NCBI GenBank assembly: GCA_013396655.1
Contig: WBMV01000443.1
Coordinates: 116,159 to 180,158, forward strand
Source: Campylorhamphus procurvoides
Taxonomy: Eukaryota > Chordata > Aves > Passeriformes > Dendrocolaptidae
DNA: 64,000 bases
Reading direction: 5' to 3'
The position numbers and the translations under genes are program-made. Positions 35,095 to 46,640 of the stretch are shown in pieces; position 1 is the first letter of the stretch, and every line of letters starts with the position of its first letter. The notes under the pieces are model-generated. The model saw only the letters and a program-made list of their open reading frames with translations. It had not been told where the DNA came from and did not search any database.

Positions 35095-36989
35095 GTCTGC
35101 GCCTCAGGGGATCTGAGGCAGAATTATGGCCAAGCCAGCCCAAATTTCTCCTGTGCTTTCCACTGGAAAAGCGCCCCTCCAGCTGGCTACGAAACACAAA
35201 ATCCAGCCCATAAGCTGACACAGAGTAAATATTAGTTAAACAGTTAAAGCTCTTAAGATCTTGTAAGCAATAGAAGCAGCTGCCAAGGCGGGAGATACCT
35301 CCTCCAGCTCATGGCATCATCCAGTCACAGTGTGTCAAGGATGTTAATGGTGAGACTGGTTGAAACCACAGCCTCAAAGACTGGCTTAGGTGATCTAATC
35401 CAAAGTCATTTCCCACTCAGGTGACTCAGAGATGAGAAGAGCCATAGACCACCATAGATGAACAATTCCTCTATAGGTTTCTATCTGGTGAAGGCCTTTC
35501 CTCCCATCTAGTCCATGAAACACCATAGGAAAAAGGTTCAGAAACCTGCTTGAGGGAAGTTTAAAGAGTGCAGAAAAAGGCTCTGGATTTCACCCCCTGC
35601 CCTCCAAGATGGTGCTCAGACTCTTTTTTGATAAAGCCATCATGCATTGCTCAGTTTTGTGGGTTCTCCCCTTTCTCTAAACAAGCTCTCTCTGCATTCA
35701 TTACTTATTAATTACCTTGGCTGGGACACAGACATGGCATGTAGACACTCATAGTGGAACACAGCAGAAAAGGAAACGATCTTTTCTCTTGTTGAATGCT
35801 GCCTCTCAAGGATCTGCAGGTATTGATTGATGCTTCTCATGTTTCAGATATTCTCTGTGATGGGAAAAAAGTCATATTCCCCTAAAGTGTCAGTTGTATT
35901 AGATACCAGCAAATATATCTCTTCAGTGAACTCAAAGCATCACTTTTTTTTTTGTGTGTCTCTTTCTATATTGTCATATAAAAATAGATAGATGATATAC
36001 CTCACATATTTTTTCTCCTAATGTGATTGAGTTATCATAGTCAAAATTTTCCTTTTCCCCTCTCAATTCATGCAATAAAGTATATCACAGCTGTAGACAC
36101 ATGGGGACATGTTGGATGACTGTACCTTAAGTGACTGTTTCTCATCTATCCATAAACATGAATAAATACAGTAGTCGTGGCTGTCAATGACAGCTTTGTT
36201 TCAACAAGTTCAACTTAATTAAGCACTATATAAGCATGATTGATAAAATTAATGTCTCTGAATATCCCTGGAAGTTTAAATCCTCCTCATACACAAATGG
36301 CAATTACTTAATTTGTGGCTAGTTTTATAAAAGAGAGAAAAGAAAGATATGAGTATGTAATATGGATCAGAACCTCAATCCTTCAAAATAGGGTATCCAA
36401 AGATCAGACTGCTTTTCTAAAAATTTAGAAATAAGTTACTAATGACTCTTGCTAATTAAGTTAGAGTGTGAAGCACCACTCATTCCTCGAATAAAAGAAA
36501 TATTCTAAAGATTTAGTTGTGCAGATTTTCAGTCAGAATTGGCATAAATAATATTCATAATTTCTAAGGAAAGCCAGCTTTGAGCCAGGGCAAAAATGGG
36601 AAATAAATATCTGGAAAACCTTTTTAAGAATGATTGGCTTAAGATGCTAGAGCAGCACCTGCAAGAAAAATGGGAATAGAGTGCTCCTGGAAACTGTGGG
36701 AGCCTGCATGGTTTCCAAAGTGAAGCTTGTGCTGTGTCATTATTGATTTCTTTATTTACCTTCAGAGACAACAATTTTTTTTTCAATATTATGTAGTCAA
36801 GTGGCAACATACCTCGGATGGCTCATTTTAGTAATGGGTGTAAAGATACATTTGTCCTTTGTGATGTCCTTTTTGAGTCTCTGGAAAATATATTACATGA
36901 AGATTAAGTATTCTTATACATATTTTGGAGTGTGGAAATAAAGAATGGATGCCCACACTGCTGTAGAAATGAAAGGAGAGGAATAATTT

Positions 36990-37014
36990 GGTGGGGGGGA
37001 GGGGGCAGGCGGGG
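36990..37014 (+). other. G-quadruplex-type G-rich tract
   Basis: Runs of 7, 5 and 4 Gs separated by A and CAGGC satisfy the usual four-run G-quadruplex pattern, since the 7-G run can supply two runs. It sits in AT-rich DNA, so it stands out. Confidence 0.6.
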
Positions 37015-37510
37015 AGAAGAATAAGGAAATCTAGGAAAAATATATCAAGAATTCTGGGCAAAAAGTCATTGGATATGATGGATGAAGGTTTATCTGCTCT
37101 TTATAGTGACAGATAAGTAATGAGGTTGAACTGCTGCGATATTGTCTGGAAATAGAATAGATGACATTCTTAATAGGCTCAAATTGATTCTTAATAGTTC
37201 AGACCATCTGCTGAAACTGTGGAATAATAAAACTAGTACTTTTATTATGACCTTCATCCAAAGCACACTAAACACCCTGGCAAAGTGTGTGGACATTTAA
37301 TCTATGTTTTGGTTGAACAGTTTGGATAAAAGTAGTTTGCACTGCGCTTGAGGGTCAGGCTTTGGCATTGCTGGCATAAAAGCAAAACCAATGAGCTCTG
37401 TCTTGCAGGTGTTTAACAATTTCTCCATCCATTTAAGCCAGTTACTCAAAAGCTAAATGGGCTAAAATACATATATGGAAAAATGTAGTAATAATAATGA
37501 TGTAATTGCA

Positions 37511-37564
37511 AGTAGTGGTAGTAGTAGTAGTATTTAGAAGTGTGTGTGTGTGTGTGTGTGTGTA
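37511..37564. repeat. compound microsatellite (GTA)n and (TG)n
   Basis: About six AGT/GTA units at 37511-37531, followed by a pure TG run at 37540-37564. The pure TG run of about twelve units is likely to vary in length between individuals. Confidence 0.95.
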
Positions 37565-38610
37565 CATACTACAGTACTTCTTACTCTGACTCTGATCAGT
37601 TCTTAGGTCACTGTATCATCCAAATGGTGGGTGGGGACCATTTAAAGCAGCATATTCTACTCTAGACATGCATAGTGATAACAAAATCTGTTAAAGTGCC
37701 AAGTTTTACAGGAGGAATATTCAGTATGACGCAGGAAAAACAACACACATAGTTTCAATAAATATCATTTGAAGAGAGCTCTGTAAAACAGACAACAGAA
37801 CTGAAGACCAGGAGAGATGTTTATGCTTTAAGATAACTCCCGTTATCATTCATTATGAAAGAGCTTGAAAATTGGCAGGAACCCTGTTGTTACTAGGTGT
37901 ATCTGGAAGCTGATCATAGAAATGTTATCTGCATGATATGATTAACTCCATTTAGCATCTATTTATAGCTGAGGGAGCTTTTTATATGGAGATGTTTTCA
38001 ATGATATTCTTTCACTGTGTTAGTGTAAGATGGAACTTTACAAAAATAAAAACCTGGACTACCATTTTTGTTATTTGATTGTGCCATGCAAGGTGCAATA
38101 GGATCTTCATCTATGATGGCAACTGAATGAAGGGAATAGACACTTGTGCCAAATGGCTGTTTCTAGCATATTTAGTGTTCCTGCAGCCCCTTGCGTTTTT
38201 TATTAGTGATTTGAGTAACTGCCCTCCTCGCTGTCCAGTTTCTATCTGCAAATGCAGAGATTTGCTTGAGATTTGGTGTGGTTGCTGATGTAGAGGTAAA
38301 AATAATTGAAGTCCATCAAAATTTATCTCAAATGATGACTGAGACTTTTTGGCCATTGCAGCACAAATATATTGTAATGCCACGGAGCCCATGTCAGAGG
38401 CTGGAAACAGTTTCTTTTGGAAGTAGTAAAAGAGATCAAAAAGGTGCTTCTTGGGTATTGGAAACTAAGCACTGAAGATAAAATTTCTCCACTCCAATAT
38501 GTGTATGTCCTGTTGCAGTAGAAAAGAAACAAGGTGTGACTAAATTGAAACCCAGTGCTTAAAAGACATTGTTATAAATGAGGAAAGAGGGCATCTTCTC
38601 CCATCTCCTA
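37565..38610. other. non-coding stretch, nothing recognised
   Basis: AT-leaning unique sequence with no gene or repeat recognised. Short frames at 38111-38532 overlap on opposite strands. Confidence 0.6.
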
Positions 38611-38742
38611 TCTCTGCTCCAGACCTGAGTCAATTGCCTTCTCTGCCCTTTAGTTTCTCTGCTTCTGAAGGGTGTATGGCAATAGATGCTGAAACATAAT
38701 TTATTAATATTTGCAGCATTCTTTCAGATCCATGGGAAGCTG
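38611..38742 (+). mobile_element. probable MIR-type SINE relic
   Basis: Parts align with the MIR core and tail: GACCTGAGTCAATTGCCTTC, TCTGCCCTTTAGTTTCTCTG, CATAATTTATTAATATTTGC, then CATTCTTTCAGATCCATGGG in place of 'gcgctttgagatccatgg'. Heavily diverged. Confidence 0.48.
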
Positions 38743-38959
38743 GGGCATGCAAAGACACTGATCTTATTAAAGAGTGTCTTAGTTAAACAAAAAAATTAAG
38801 CAGTCCTTCTACTAGGTAGGTGGAAGTTTGCACAAACATCTTAATTTTTGAAAGGGAAGAAAAGGGCTGGACCACTTGGCTTTCAGACTTGGCAATATGA
38901 AACTGCATCAGCACTTCCAGACAGGAAATGCAGCAATCTCTTCAAAATAGCAGAGGGAA

Positions 38960-39225
38960 ACACGTTAACCAAGGGCAAATTGGAACCAGCAGTGTTTTTT
39001 CCCAGTGATAGTGGTTAAATGCTAAAACAAGGGGCCAGTGGAAGTGATGAATTGTTCATCTTTTGATGTCTTCAAGATTGAAGGCCTCTCTGGAGGAAAC
39101 ACTTCAGACAAAAATTACTGGGCTCAACAAAAGAGTAGCTGGGTAAAAATTAAAGCTCTATGACTTATAAAAGATAGATGGTCTACTAGACCCTCTATGT
39201 GTGTGATTCATTTCACACAATTTTT
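38960..39225 (+). mobile_element. ancient CR1 LINE 3' fragment
   Basis: This matches an older CR1 type, different from the young avian elements in this window. In order it shows 'GTTAACCAAGGGCAAATTGG', 'AACAAGGGGCCAGTGGAAG', 'TGATGAATTGTTCATCTTTT', 'GATGTCTTCAAGATTGAA', 'GGCTCAACAAAAG', 'TAGCTGGGTAAAAATTAAA' and 'GATGGTCTACTAGACC' near the 3' end. The divergence and the type suggest an insertion older than the bird radiation. Confidence 0.68.
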
Positions 39226-39955
39226 GAGGTCTGAAGTTAGGTTGAACTGGTCACCCTGGACTCCCTTTTCAGTCAATAGTAGGAAACAGGCTTCTCCAGG
39301 GAGCAATTCCTTTGATGTGCCTTAGGTGCCTGTTTTAGTGTGATGCGCATTGTCCTCAGAGGTACCTGTTCCCCTCCATCCACTATCAAGGAAACCTAGG
39401 TTGATTTGTTCACATTCCAGCACCTCATTTTTGGATGCCCTAGGAAAGACACATCCCTCTGTGGGACTCCTAGAAGCTGTGGAACAGCAGCCCTTAATGT
39501 ATAGGGAAGAGACCTGTTTTGTGGTACTACTTGCTTTGCACCATTTATGAGTCAGTTGTTTGAGTTGTATTCCCAGACTGTTGAAGCATCCTGTGTTTTG
39601 AAAGGAGGACCTGAGAACATCCCTCTCATTTCTTCAGGGGCACAGGTACAGGTAAAGATGGGCCAAATCCAATCCAGAGTATCCTGTTACTTTGGTATAA
39701 AGTCCAATCATCTCAGAGATTTTAGTGGTATTGCATCTTAAGAATAAAAGCAGAAATGAGCCATTTAGAAAGGATTAATCCAAATAGCAGAGTGACTTGA
39801 TTCTTTCTGTTGATCAGATGATAAAGGGCAGCTCTGGAAAAAATGCTCTATATCACAGAGTGTTTTTAAAGCAAAGACTCTTGAGAAAATCCTTGTTGAG
39901 CATGTGGAGACAGTGTTAAAAACACTTTCATCTTTCATTTCTTCCTGTCCTGTAG
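39226..39955. other. non-coding stretch, nothing recognised
   Basis: Unique sequence ending in a good polypyrimidine tract (about 39926-39950) and TAG that precede the candidate exon at 39956. Confidence 0.55.
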
Positions 39956-40161
39956 CCTTTCTGGCACCACTCCAAATTCACTTCATCACTTGGTGTTTCT
40001 TGGTTTAGAACTGTGCCTCTCGCGTATCCCGTTAATAGCAGATTCCTGTGTAGTGTATCCAAATTCCTCAAGTCTAGCCTTGTCACTCGAGAAGATGAGC
40101 CTGTCATCATGGATGAAGTGTGCTCAGAGCCGCTTGGAGTGATGCTCAGCCCACATCTGAG
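39956..40161 (+). other. candidate exon of 206 bp (unidentified)
   Basis: A strong acceptor (a long C/T tract, then CCTGTAG ending at 39955) and a strong donor (CTGAG|GTGAGG, GT at 40162) bracket 206 bases. The frame starting at the first base is open throughout (68 codons plus two bases). The minus strand is also open over this interval (85 codons, 39928-40185), so openness alone proves little. Four CpGs (CTCGCGTA, CCCGTT, CTCGAG) are unusual locally. I recognise no protein in either direction. If the exon at 5157 were joined to it, the resulting frame would hit a TAG, so the two do not form one coding chain. It may be an exon of a non-coding transcript, an old element, or chance. Confidence 0.27.
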
Positions 40162-41709
40162 GTGAGGCGCTGTGGTGTTTAACATAGGGGCTTAACCATC
40201 TTAAATACCCTCCCTTATCAAGGGAAGGAGTGAATGCCTCTGGCAGGTTCCACAGCACAGGAAAGTCTGTTGTCTTTCAGTGGACCACAGGGAGGAGATG
40301 TGTCTTAGATGTCCCGGTCACATCCACAATGCAAAATGGCTTCATTTGGTGGTGTTGGCTGATCTTGGACCACATACTAGCTGGGAAGATTTGTAGTGCA
40401 TTAGTGAGTAGACAGAAGATTCCCAAAGCAGGATGTATTTGTCAGTTTTCATATAATTGCAGAGAAGTCCAGTATAATCATTCATCAAGCCTTGGTCCCT
40501 GCCAGTTGTCTGCTATCAGTCTACCTTCTCCTGATCTGTTTCCTTCTTGGATAGTTACTCCTGAGTGTCCAGCAGCTGCTGCCTAAGCAGTGGCAGAGCA
40601 ATCCTGGCATGTCTCACCAGTTTGGCCGGATATATGTTGCAGAAGCTCTGTGAAGTGGAGGGGCTGTGTGGACATGCATCACTGCAGATGCCGTGCCCAC
40701 ACTGGGTCTCTGCACCCTTGATCCCAAAGATAGCAATATGTTGCCTATATCACTGTGCATGCACAGCCTGATGTGTGGAGCAGCAATGGTGCAACCAGGT
40801 GGCACAGGAAGGATCAGGGATGTCATTACCATGCGGCTCTTCTGGATTCTTTGTCCATGCAATTTGTAGGCTCCCTTGATACTGCACCACAGGCCGTTTA
40901 GCCATTCTTTGGTTCCCACTCCTGCCTCAGATAAATCCGATTCTCTTCAGTTATGGGGGACAGGATACTCTTGCCACATCCAGCTGTTTCTGACTGGGTG
41001 TTATGTGCATTGCCTCAGCTAGATTTTCTGTCCGCAGCAGGTCCTCCCAGAGTGCCCTCATTAATATGGTGGTTGAGGTGAGTTTTAACCTGCTACTTCC
41101 CTGAGAGGCACAAACCCTGCAGTGATGGGATTTTCTATGCAAAGGTTGCCTGGAGGAAATTCGCTGTACACTGATCTCAGTTGAGGATACTTTACACTTC
41201 TGGAGCTCAGGCATTCTTTCTGCTTGTAAAAACTCACTGTCCCATTAAGCAGAGGCCTTTCAGTGCAGTTTTCTCTCCTGTGTGACACGCTCCTGCTGAC
41301 CTCAAGAGGAGCTTCATTTGCAGCACAGGTACAGAGAGTGCCTAAGGGGTCTCTTCAGCAGGAAATAAACAGCTGGAGCTTTTAGGATGACCTGTGAAAC
41401 CTTGGCCTTGAAGCAAAATGTGTTTTTCCCACTCACTGTTTTTTGATAGACTGAGAGCAGTGGAAAATATTTTTATAACTGTAACATTAGCATAAAATCC
41501 TTTTTTTTTTTCCTCCTGAAAAGTCTTTTAATTTTGTTTTGTTTTGTTTTTGAACTGGGATCATTCACAACTTTAGTTACTGAGGTCATACCCTTTTTCC
41601 AACAAAAGGGAAAGTTGGAGAAAAGTTGGTGAGATTCATTAGCTGGCTTGAGGATGTGAAAAATATCACTGCCCCTCTTCAAGGAGTAGTTCAAGAAGTT
41701 GATATCTTT
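40162..41709. other. non-coding stretch, nothing recognised
   Basis: Balanced-composition unique sequence. Frames of 118 and 101 codons at 40230-40919 lie on opposite strands without recognisable features. The run 40600-41300 has a retroelement-like texture, but no ends or family could be assigned. Confidence 0.5.
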
Positions 41710-41911
41710 GAATCATAGAATCATTAGATCATTCAGGTTGGAAAAGATCTTTAAGATCAACGAGTATAATCACAAACCTAACACTGCCAAGTCCACCCTA
41801 AACCATGTCCCTAAGTGCCACATCTACACACTGAAGATACCAACATCCTCATGGAGACTTGCACCACCACTTTTTTATTACTTCAGATGCTTGCTAATTG
41901 CTTTTCTGACT
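41710..41911 (-). mobile_element. CR1 LINE 3' fragment
   Basis: On the plus strand it opens GAATCATAGAATCATTAGATC and continues through 'CAGGTTGGAAAAGATC', 'CCTAACACTGCCAAGTCC', 'CTAAACCATGTCCCTAAGTG' and 'CCACATCTACAC', then a more diverged 'CACCACCAC...' part. This is the minus-strand 3' end of a CR1 whose tail differs from the element at 2996. Duplicated block B begins inside it at 41836, so its last part appears again from 42325. Confidence 0.88.
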
Positions 41912-42323
41912 CAGGTGCATCATTGCATTTCTGTGGGAAACCTTTTCTAAGAGGTAATAATAGCTTTTATCCCATGGTGGTGCATATGTCTATGAAGTGC
42001 TAATCCCATCTTGGGAGATGCAGAACATTTTCCATAGGCCAGGAGATGCTTAACACTATCTCAAAATTCTCAGCTGCCTGCCTTATGTCCAGACTCTTTA
42101 CCGCAACTGGAGGACAGAGCTGGGAGCAGTGTCAGAGAATTTTATTTCATCACTAAATGAATGGGTTCATATTCAGAAAGTTATTGTTGTAATGAGCATA
42201 TGAGAATCTGAACCCTTTTCTGTTATTGATGATGAAAGCTTGAATTTAATAAAGGCTGGCCTTCATTCACTCAGGAAAGCTTCCTAGATATTAATGCTGA
42301 GTAAATGAGTTGTTTGGTTTTAA
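41836..42323. repeat. duplicated block B, copy 1 (488 bp, likely assembly artefact)
   Basis: The 488 bases up to the N at 42324 recur immediately after it with no difference that I can see. The block starts inside a CR1 fragment and runs into unique DNA. Exact length, identity and the single-N join point to unmerged contig ends. Confidence 0.93.
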
Positions 42324-42324
42324 N
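42324..42324. other. single-N contig join
   Basis: One undetermined base between the two copies of block B. Confidence 0.9.
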
Positions 42325-42812
42325 GATACCAACATCCTCATGGAGACTTGCACCACCACTTTTTTATTACTTCAGATGCTTGCTAATTGCTTTTCTGACT
42401 CAGGTGCATCATTGCATTTCTGTGGGAAACCTTTTCTAAGAGGTAATAATAGCTTTTATCCCATGGTGGTGCATATGTCTATGAAGTGCTAATCCCATCT
42501 TGGGAGATGCAGAACATTTTCCATAGGCCAGGAGATGCTTAACACTATCTCAAAATTCTCAGCTGCCTGCCTTATGTCCAGACTCTTTACCGCAACTGGA
42601 GGACAGAGCTGGGAGCAGTGTCAGAGAATTTTATTTCATCACTAAATGAATGGGTTCATATTCAGAAAGTTATTGTTGTAATGAGCATATGAGAATCTGA
42701 ACCCTTTTCTGTTATTGATGATGAAAGCTTGAATTTAATAAAGGCTGGCCTTCATTCACTCAGGAAAGCTTCCTAGATATTAATGCTGAGTAAATGAGTT
42801 GTTTGGTTTTAA
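42325..42812. repeat. duplicated block B, copy 2 (488 bp)
   Basis: Repeats 41836-42323 at an offset of 489. The sequence then continues into unique DNA at 42813. The CR1 remnant at its start (42325 to about 42400) is a second appearance of the one in copy 1, not a separate insertion. Confidence 0.93.
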
Positions 42813-44640
42813 CTCTTACAATTTATTAAACATTAGAACATAGGAACTGTTATACCAGTCAAAGTCTTATTATTGTCTTATTACAAGTTTCCTATTACCA
42901 ACTGTAGCCAACACCAGATGCTTCAAAGGAGCATGCAAGAAACCACATAATAGACAATAATAGTAAACATAATTTTATCATAAGAGAAATAGCTTTTATC
43001 CACTGCCTCCGATCAGTGTGTGGCTTATACCATGAGACATGACAGTTTATATCTCATTGCACATAACATATTTTAAATTGACAGCAATTTGCAAAAGAAG
43101 AGACTTTTGGGAGGTCTGAATGAGATTGCAACATTATCCCTTCATGGGATGGGTGACATAGACCAAATGACATCATCATTTTCATAATTTCCAAGAGCAT
43201 TTCCCCACCTAAATACCATCAAAGATCTTGACACTTATGAGGTGCCTGAGATCTAGGAACTAAAACTGTTATAAAAGAGCAGGGGAAGGTTATTTGAAAA
43301 ATCAGATTTGTATCTTGAATATGAGCAATTATTACAAGAAGTGACTTTGATAGAAGTTCAACTGGTGCAAGGGAACACAATGTGCTGTTCTCTTTTTTGG
43401 ATTGTGTACTCCAGGCACTTGGCAGTGCTTGTGTGTGAACTGATGGGTGTGCAATCAATTTGGCTGTTTCCCCCATCCAGTTTCTTCGGTGCAAACCCTC
43501 CACTTTATTTGCAAGAATCCTACACTCAGTGGGGAGAGACGTGCACTAAAAACAGAAAGACAAAAATCCCCCAGGCAGTCACTTGTGATCACACTATTCA
43601 CTTATTATTTTAAAAAGAGGAACACAGCAGTGCAAACAGAAAGTCCTTTTTCTGTTCATCTTTCTGCATCCAACTCAAGAAACTGACTTTTGTCCTTCAT
43701 TTGCAAAGACTGAGTTAGGAGATGAATGACATCTGAAGACAAGAGTTGGGTTGCTCACCCCAGATTTTGTCAGATCACCTTGCAATTCTCTGTGGTTCAG
43801 AGATGTTTTTATTATTCCTCTTTTAACCTTGGGTGGTTTTTTGTTTAGTTTGGGTTTTCTTTTTTTTAGTTCTTCTTCCCCTTAAACCAATTGACAAATT
43901 ATGAAACTCTGTGGTTTTCTTGTTCTTAATGTAACTATTGAAAAATGATGATATGTCAAATGCATGTGACGGGGCACTCCCTCCTCTTGCTCCCAGCTCC
44001 CTCCCCATCAGCTGCTGTGGCTCTTCATCGCATTTAACCACTCCCAGCTTTCAGAATATATTGGTTTCCGTTCTCAGACCCTCTTTGTCTTCTGTGCAGC
44101 TGTTTGTTTCACAGTGTGGTCAGTGTTTGTGGAGTAGATCAAACCCACTTCTAAACTCTCCTTCTCCTTTCTTCCCCCTCCTTGCTCTACAAAGGTCACA
44201 GAGCTTGCTGGAGGTTCTGTGCTCACGCTGGGAGGTGTCAGTGGGGAGAAAGGGAAACCATTAATAAAGGACGAGTGAAGCAAACTGCAGAGGAGCAGCA
44301 AGCTCTGGCCCTGCACCCAGTCATAGAGCAGGAGATTCAAACTGAGCCTTGAATATCTTTTTACATGTATTTAGGAAGGCGGTGGGTCAATGGTGTGACA
44401 TGATTAAAAGCACTCACCATTTGAAATGGGAAAGCACATAGCAATGCTTCAAGCCCCTGTGCTTGCCTTGGGCGTTCTTATACCTGATTTTAATGAGCTG
44501 GTGTCCAGTCTGGGGGAGAAAACAATCTTTCCATAAAGCCTGTAGTATCTGACTTCTGCTGTAAAAGGCAATGAGCAGTCAGGTACAACTTCTGAGTGGA
44601 TTCAGTAGGGGTACGCCAAAAGGGTAATATTTGTCTGCTT
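42813..44640. other. non-coding stretch, nothing recognised
   Basis: AT-leaning unique sequence with T-rich tracts near 43860. No exon, RNA gene or repeat family is recognised. Confidence 0.6.
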
Positions 44641-44700
44641 ATCACAGAACCTTTCAGGTTGGGAAAAAACCTCTGATATCACTGAGTCCAACCTTTAAGT
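44641..44700 (-). mobile_element. CR1 LINE 3' terminal fragment
   Basis: ATCACAGAACCTTTCAGGTT, GGGAAAAAACCTCTGATATC and ACTGAGTCCAACCTTTAAG are the reverse complement of a CR1 3' terminus. Only about 60 bp remain. Confidence 0.8.
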
Positions 44701-46587
44701 TCAAAACACAAATAAGCTTCTATGAAGTAAGATTTTGCATGACAATAGTCGTAGCTTGACAAAAACAAATTTAGAGCCTTGGCTAAGCACGAAGCGTAGG
44801 CAAGCCTTAATTTAGAGTTTCCCAGATTAGATTTCTTCCCACTCCTGCATAGTATGTGCACCTAGAGAAAGGACGTGGTGCTTCCAGCAGCTGCCAGGGT
44901 AGAAAATGCTTCTGTGCCAGCATGACTTGAGCAAGGTTTCCTTTGGAATATTCCACTGTAAATTCACCAGCCCTTACAGAAAAATCTGGTGGAGAGTTAA
45001 ATATCTTTTTCCTACATGCATTAGTTTCTCTGTGAAACACAAGTGACTTTATAAATTTATTATTTCTTCCTTTATATTGGAAACTCATGGGTGGGAGTGG
45101 GGCTTGTGTACTGCATTTCAAGTGAGAAATGTGCTTGTGGTCTTCCTTGGAAATTACAGTCACAAAATATCCCACATAATTATTCATATATTTAACCTGA
45201 AGTGATTTTGCTAGAGTATTCTTCCCCTTTCAGAATAGTTTCTAAATGGTGTCTAGCAGTTTACACTCCAAGCCCTGAAAAATATATATGTGAGACAAAG
45301 CAGGAAGTTTTCCTTGTAATTTATAAGGTGCTACAAACACTAATAAAAATAGAATAGAAATGTTAAATATTCATGATACCATTACAACCCTCATGAGATA
45401 TTGGAAAAGGCATCAAAACTATTTCATTCAATAGTATCTTGGATTTATGCAGTCTATTGTTTCAACAGCATCAAAAGCTGTGTGGAATCTCTGGTTCATC
45501 TGTGATAGTAACTTAATATTATAAATCTTTACAGGAAAAAGAAAATAAATATAAACCTATATATGCTCATTCCAGGCCCATGTAGGATAAAAAAAAAAGG
45601 AGAAAGCAATTAGAAGTTAAGAGGGAGAATATCACTATATGTATTTATAAAATACTGCCTCTTTTGGCCTTGGCCTATAGTTTTTGTTTTCAGGCAGTTC
45701 TGCTCCCTTCTGAATGATTTACATTCTATATGGTCTATAATAAAGAGGTGTGCCATCAAAAAACATGACCAGAAACATGCCAAGAGTCCAGGTACTCCCT
45801 TTAGAAAAAATGTGGCTGCAAAAGACATGAAATGTGGACACCTGACAAACTGGCTGTCCCTTTGAATATTCCTAAAGAAGGAAACAAAGCAGAAACAAAC
45901 TCCCCCCCTACCAACCAAATAAAATAAAATAAATAAAAAAATATAAAAATGAAGTCTGTGTCAGCAGTCCTTGGAGATAAAGTCTTATCATAAAACAGAG
46001 ACCACTGCAACCCAGTCCATGAATCACAGCACTTAAGCCTGGAGAGTCACATTCCATGTTGACACAGACCTTCAGTAGTCCCATTAAATGTAATGGGGTT
46101 GCACAAGATGTAAATCACTGTAAAATATGAACCCTGGTCTAATTTCTTTCTCTGAGATGAATTACTCCAAAGCCATTGTTTCTTATTTCCTCCTTCTCTA
46201 AAATCCTGGTACAACAGGATTTTTGAAAGGAAATTATTTTAAATATCAGTACCCTTGAAAGAAAACCTGCTATTGGCTCTCTGTACACTTTGAAATTCGA
46301 CTTTAAAACACAGGGAGGAGTTTCTTGTTTGAGACTTTGTGTCAGCTGTGGGGTTTATTGGACAGTGTATTCATGGCTGGACTTATTTTAGCAGTGAACT
46401 AAATAGGCAAGTATAATTTATGTGCCCATATATTGGAGTATACTGGGAAATAATGTATGTGTTGTGGTGAAGAGTTAGTGGTCTGTTGCATTCTTTCCAT
46501 GGTAATTAGGAGGCAAATGACCCTTCTGATGCCAAAATTGAATTATGCCTGTGAATATTCAGTAGAGACCACTCTACCTATTGCAAG
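44701..46587. other. non-coding stretch, nothing recognised
   Basis: AT-rich unique sequence. The AAAATA simple repeat at 45916-45950 is listed separately. No exon is seen. Confidence 0.6.
45916..45950. repeat. (AAATA)n-like A-rich simple repeat
   Basis: AAATAAAATAAAATAAATAA followed by an A-rich end. It could be a microsatellite grown from a retroposon A tail, but no element is recognised beside it. Confidence 0.85.
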
Positions 46588-46640
46588 AGGGTGACTTGAA
46601 TGGCCTGAGAGGTCTTTCCAAATGTAATATTTATGACTTG
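46588..46640 (+). mobile_element. probable CR1 LINE 3' terminal fragment
   Basis: GGTGACTTGAATGGCCTGAG, AGGTCTTTCCAAATGTAATA and TTTATGACTT align with a CR1 3' end of the form 'GGATGGCCTGTGAGGTCCCTTCCAACTCTAATATTCTATGA'-like text. About 50 bp, diverged. Confidence 0.52.

Larger units (their letters stand above)
34148..37510. other. long non-coding stretch with candidate regulatory segment
   Basis: Unique DNA. At 34800-35230 the sequence is richer in G and C, with several short frames and a near-palindromic X-box (listed separately). From 35600 to 37500 it is strongly AT-rich. No exon, RNA gene or repeat family is recognised. Confidence 0.5.

Noticed and set aside
5157..40161. One coding gene joining the two candidate exons
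   Set aside because: Joining the phase-1 end of 5157-5228 to 39956 puts a TAG in the second exon, so they cannot be consecutive coding exons in that frame.
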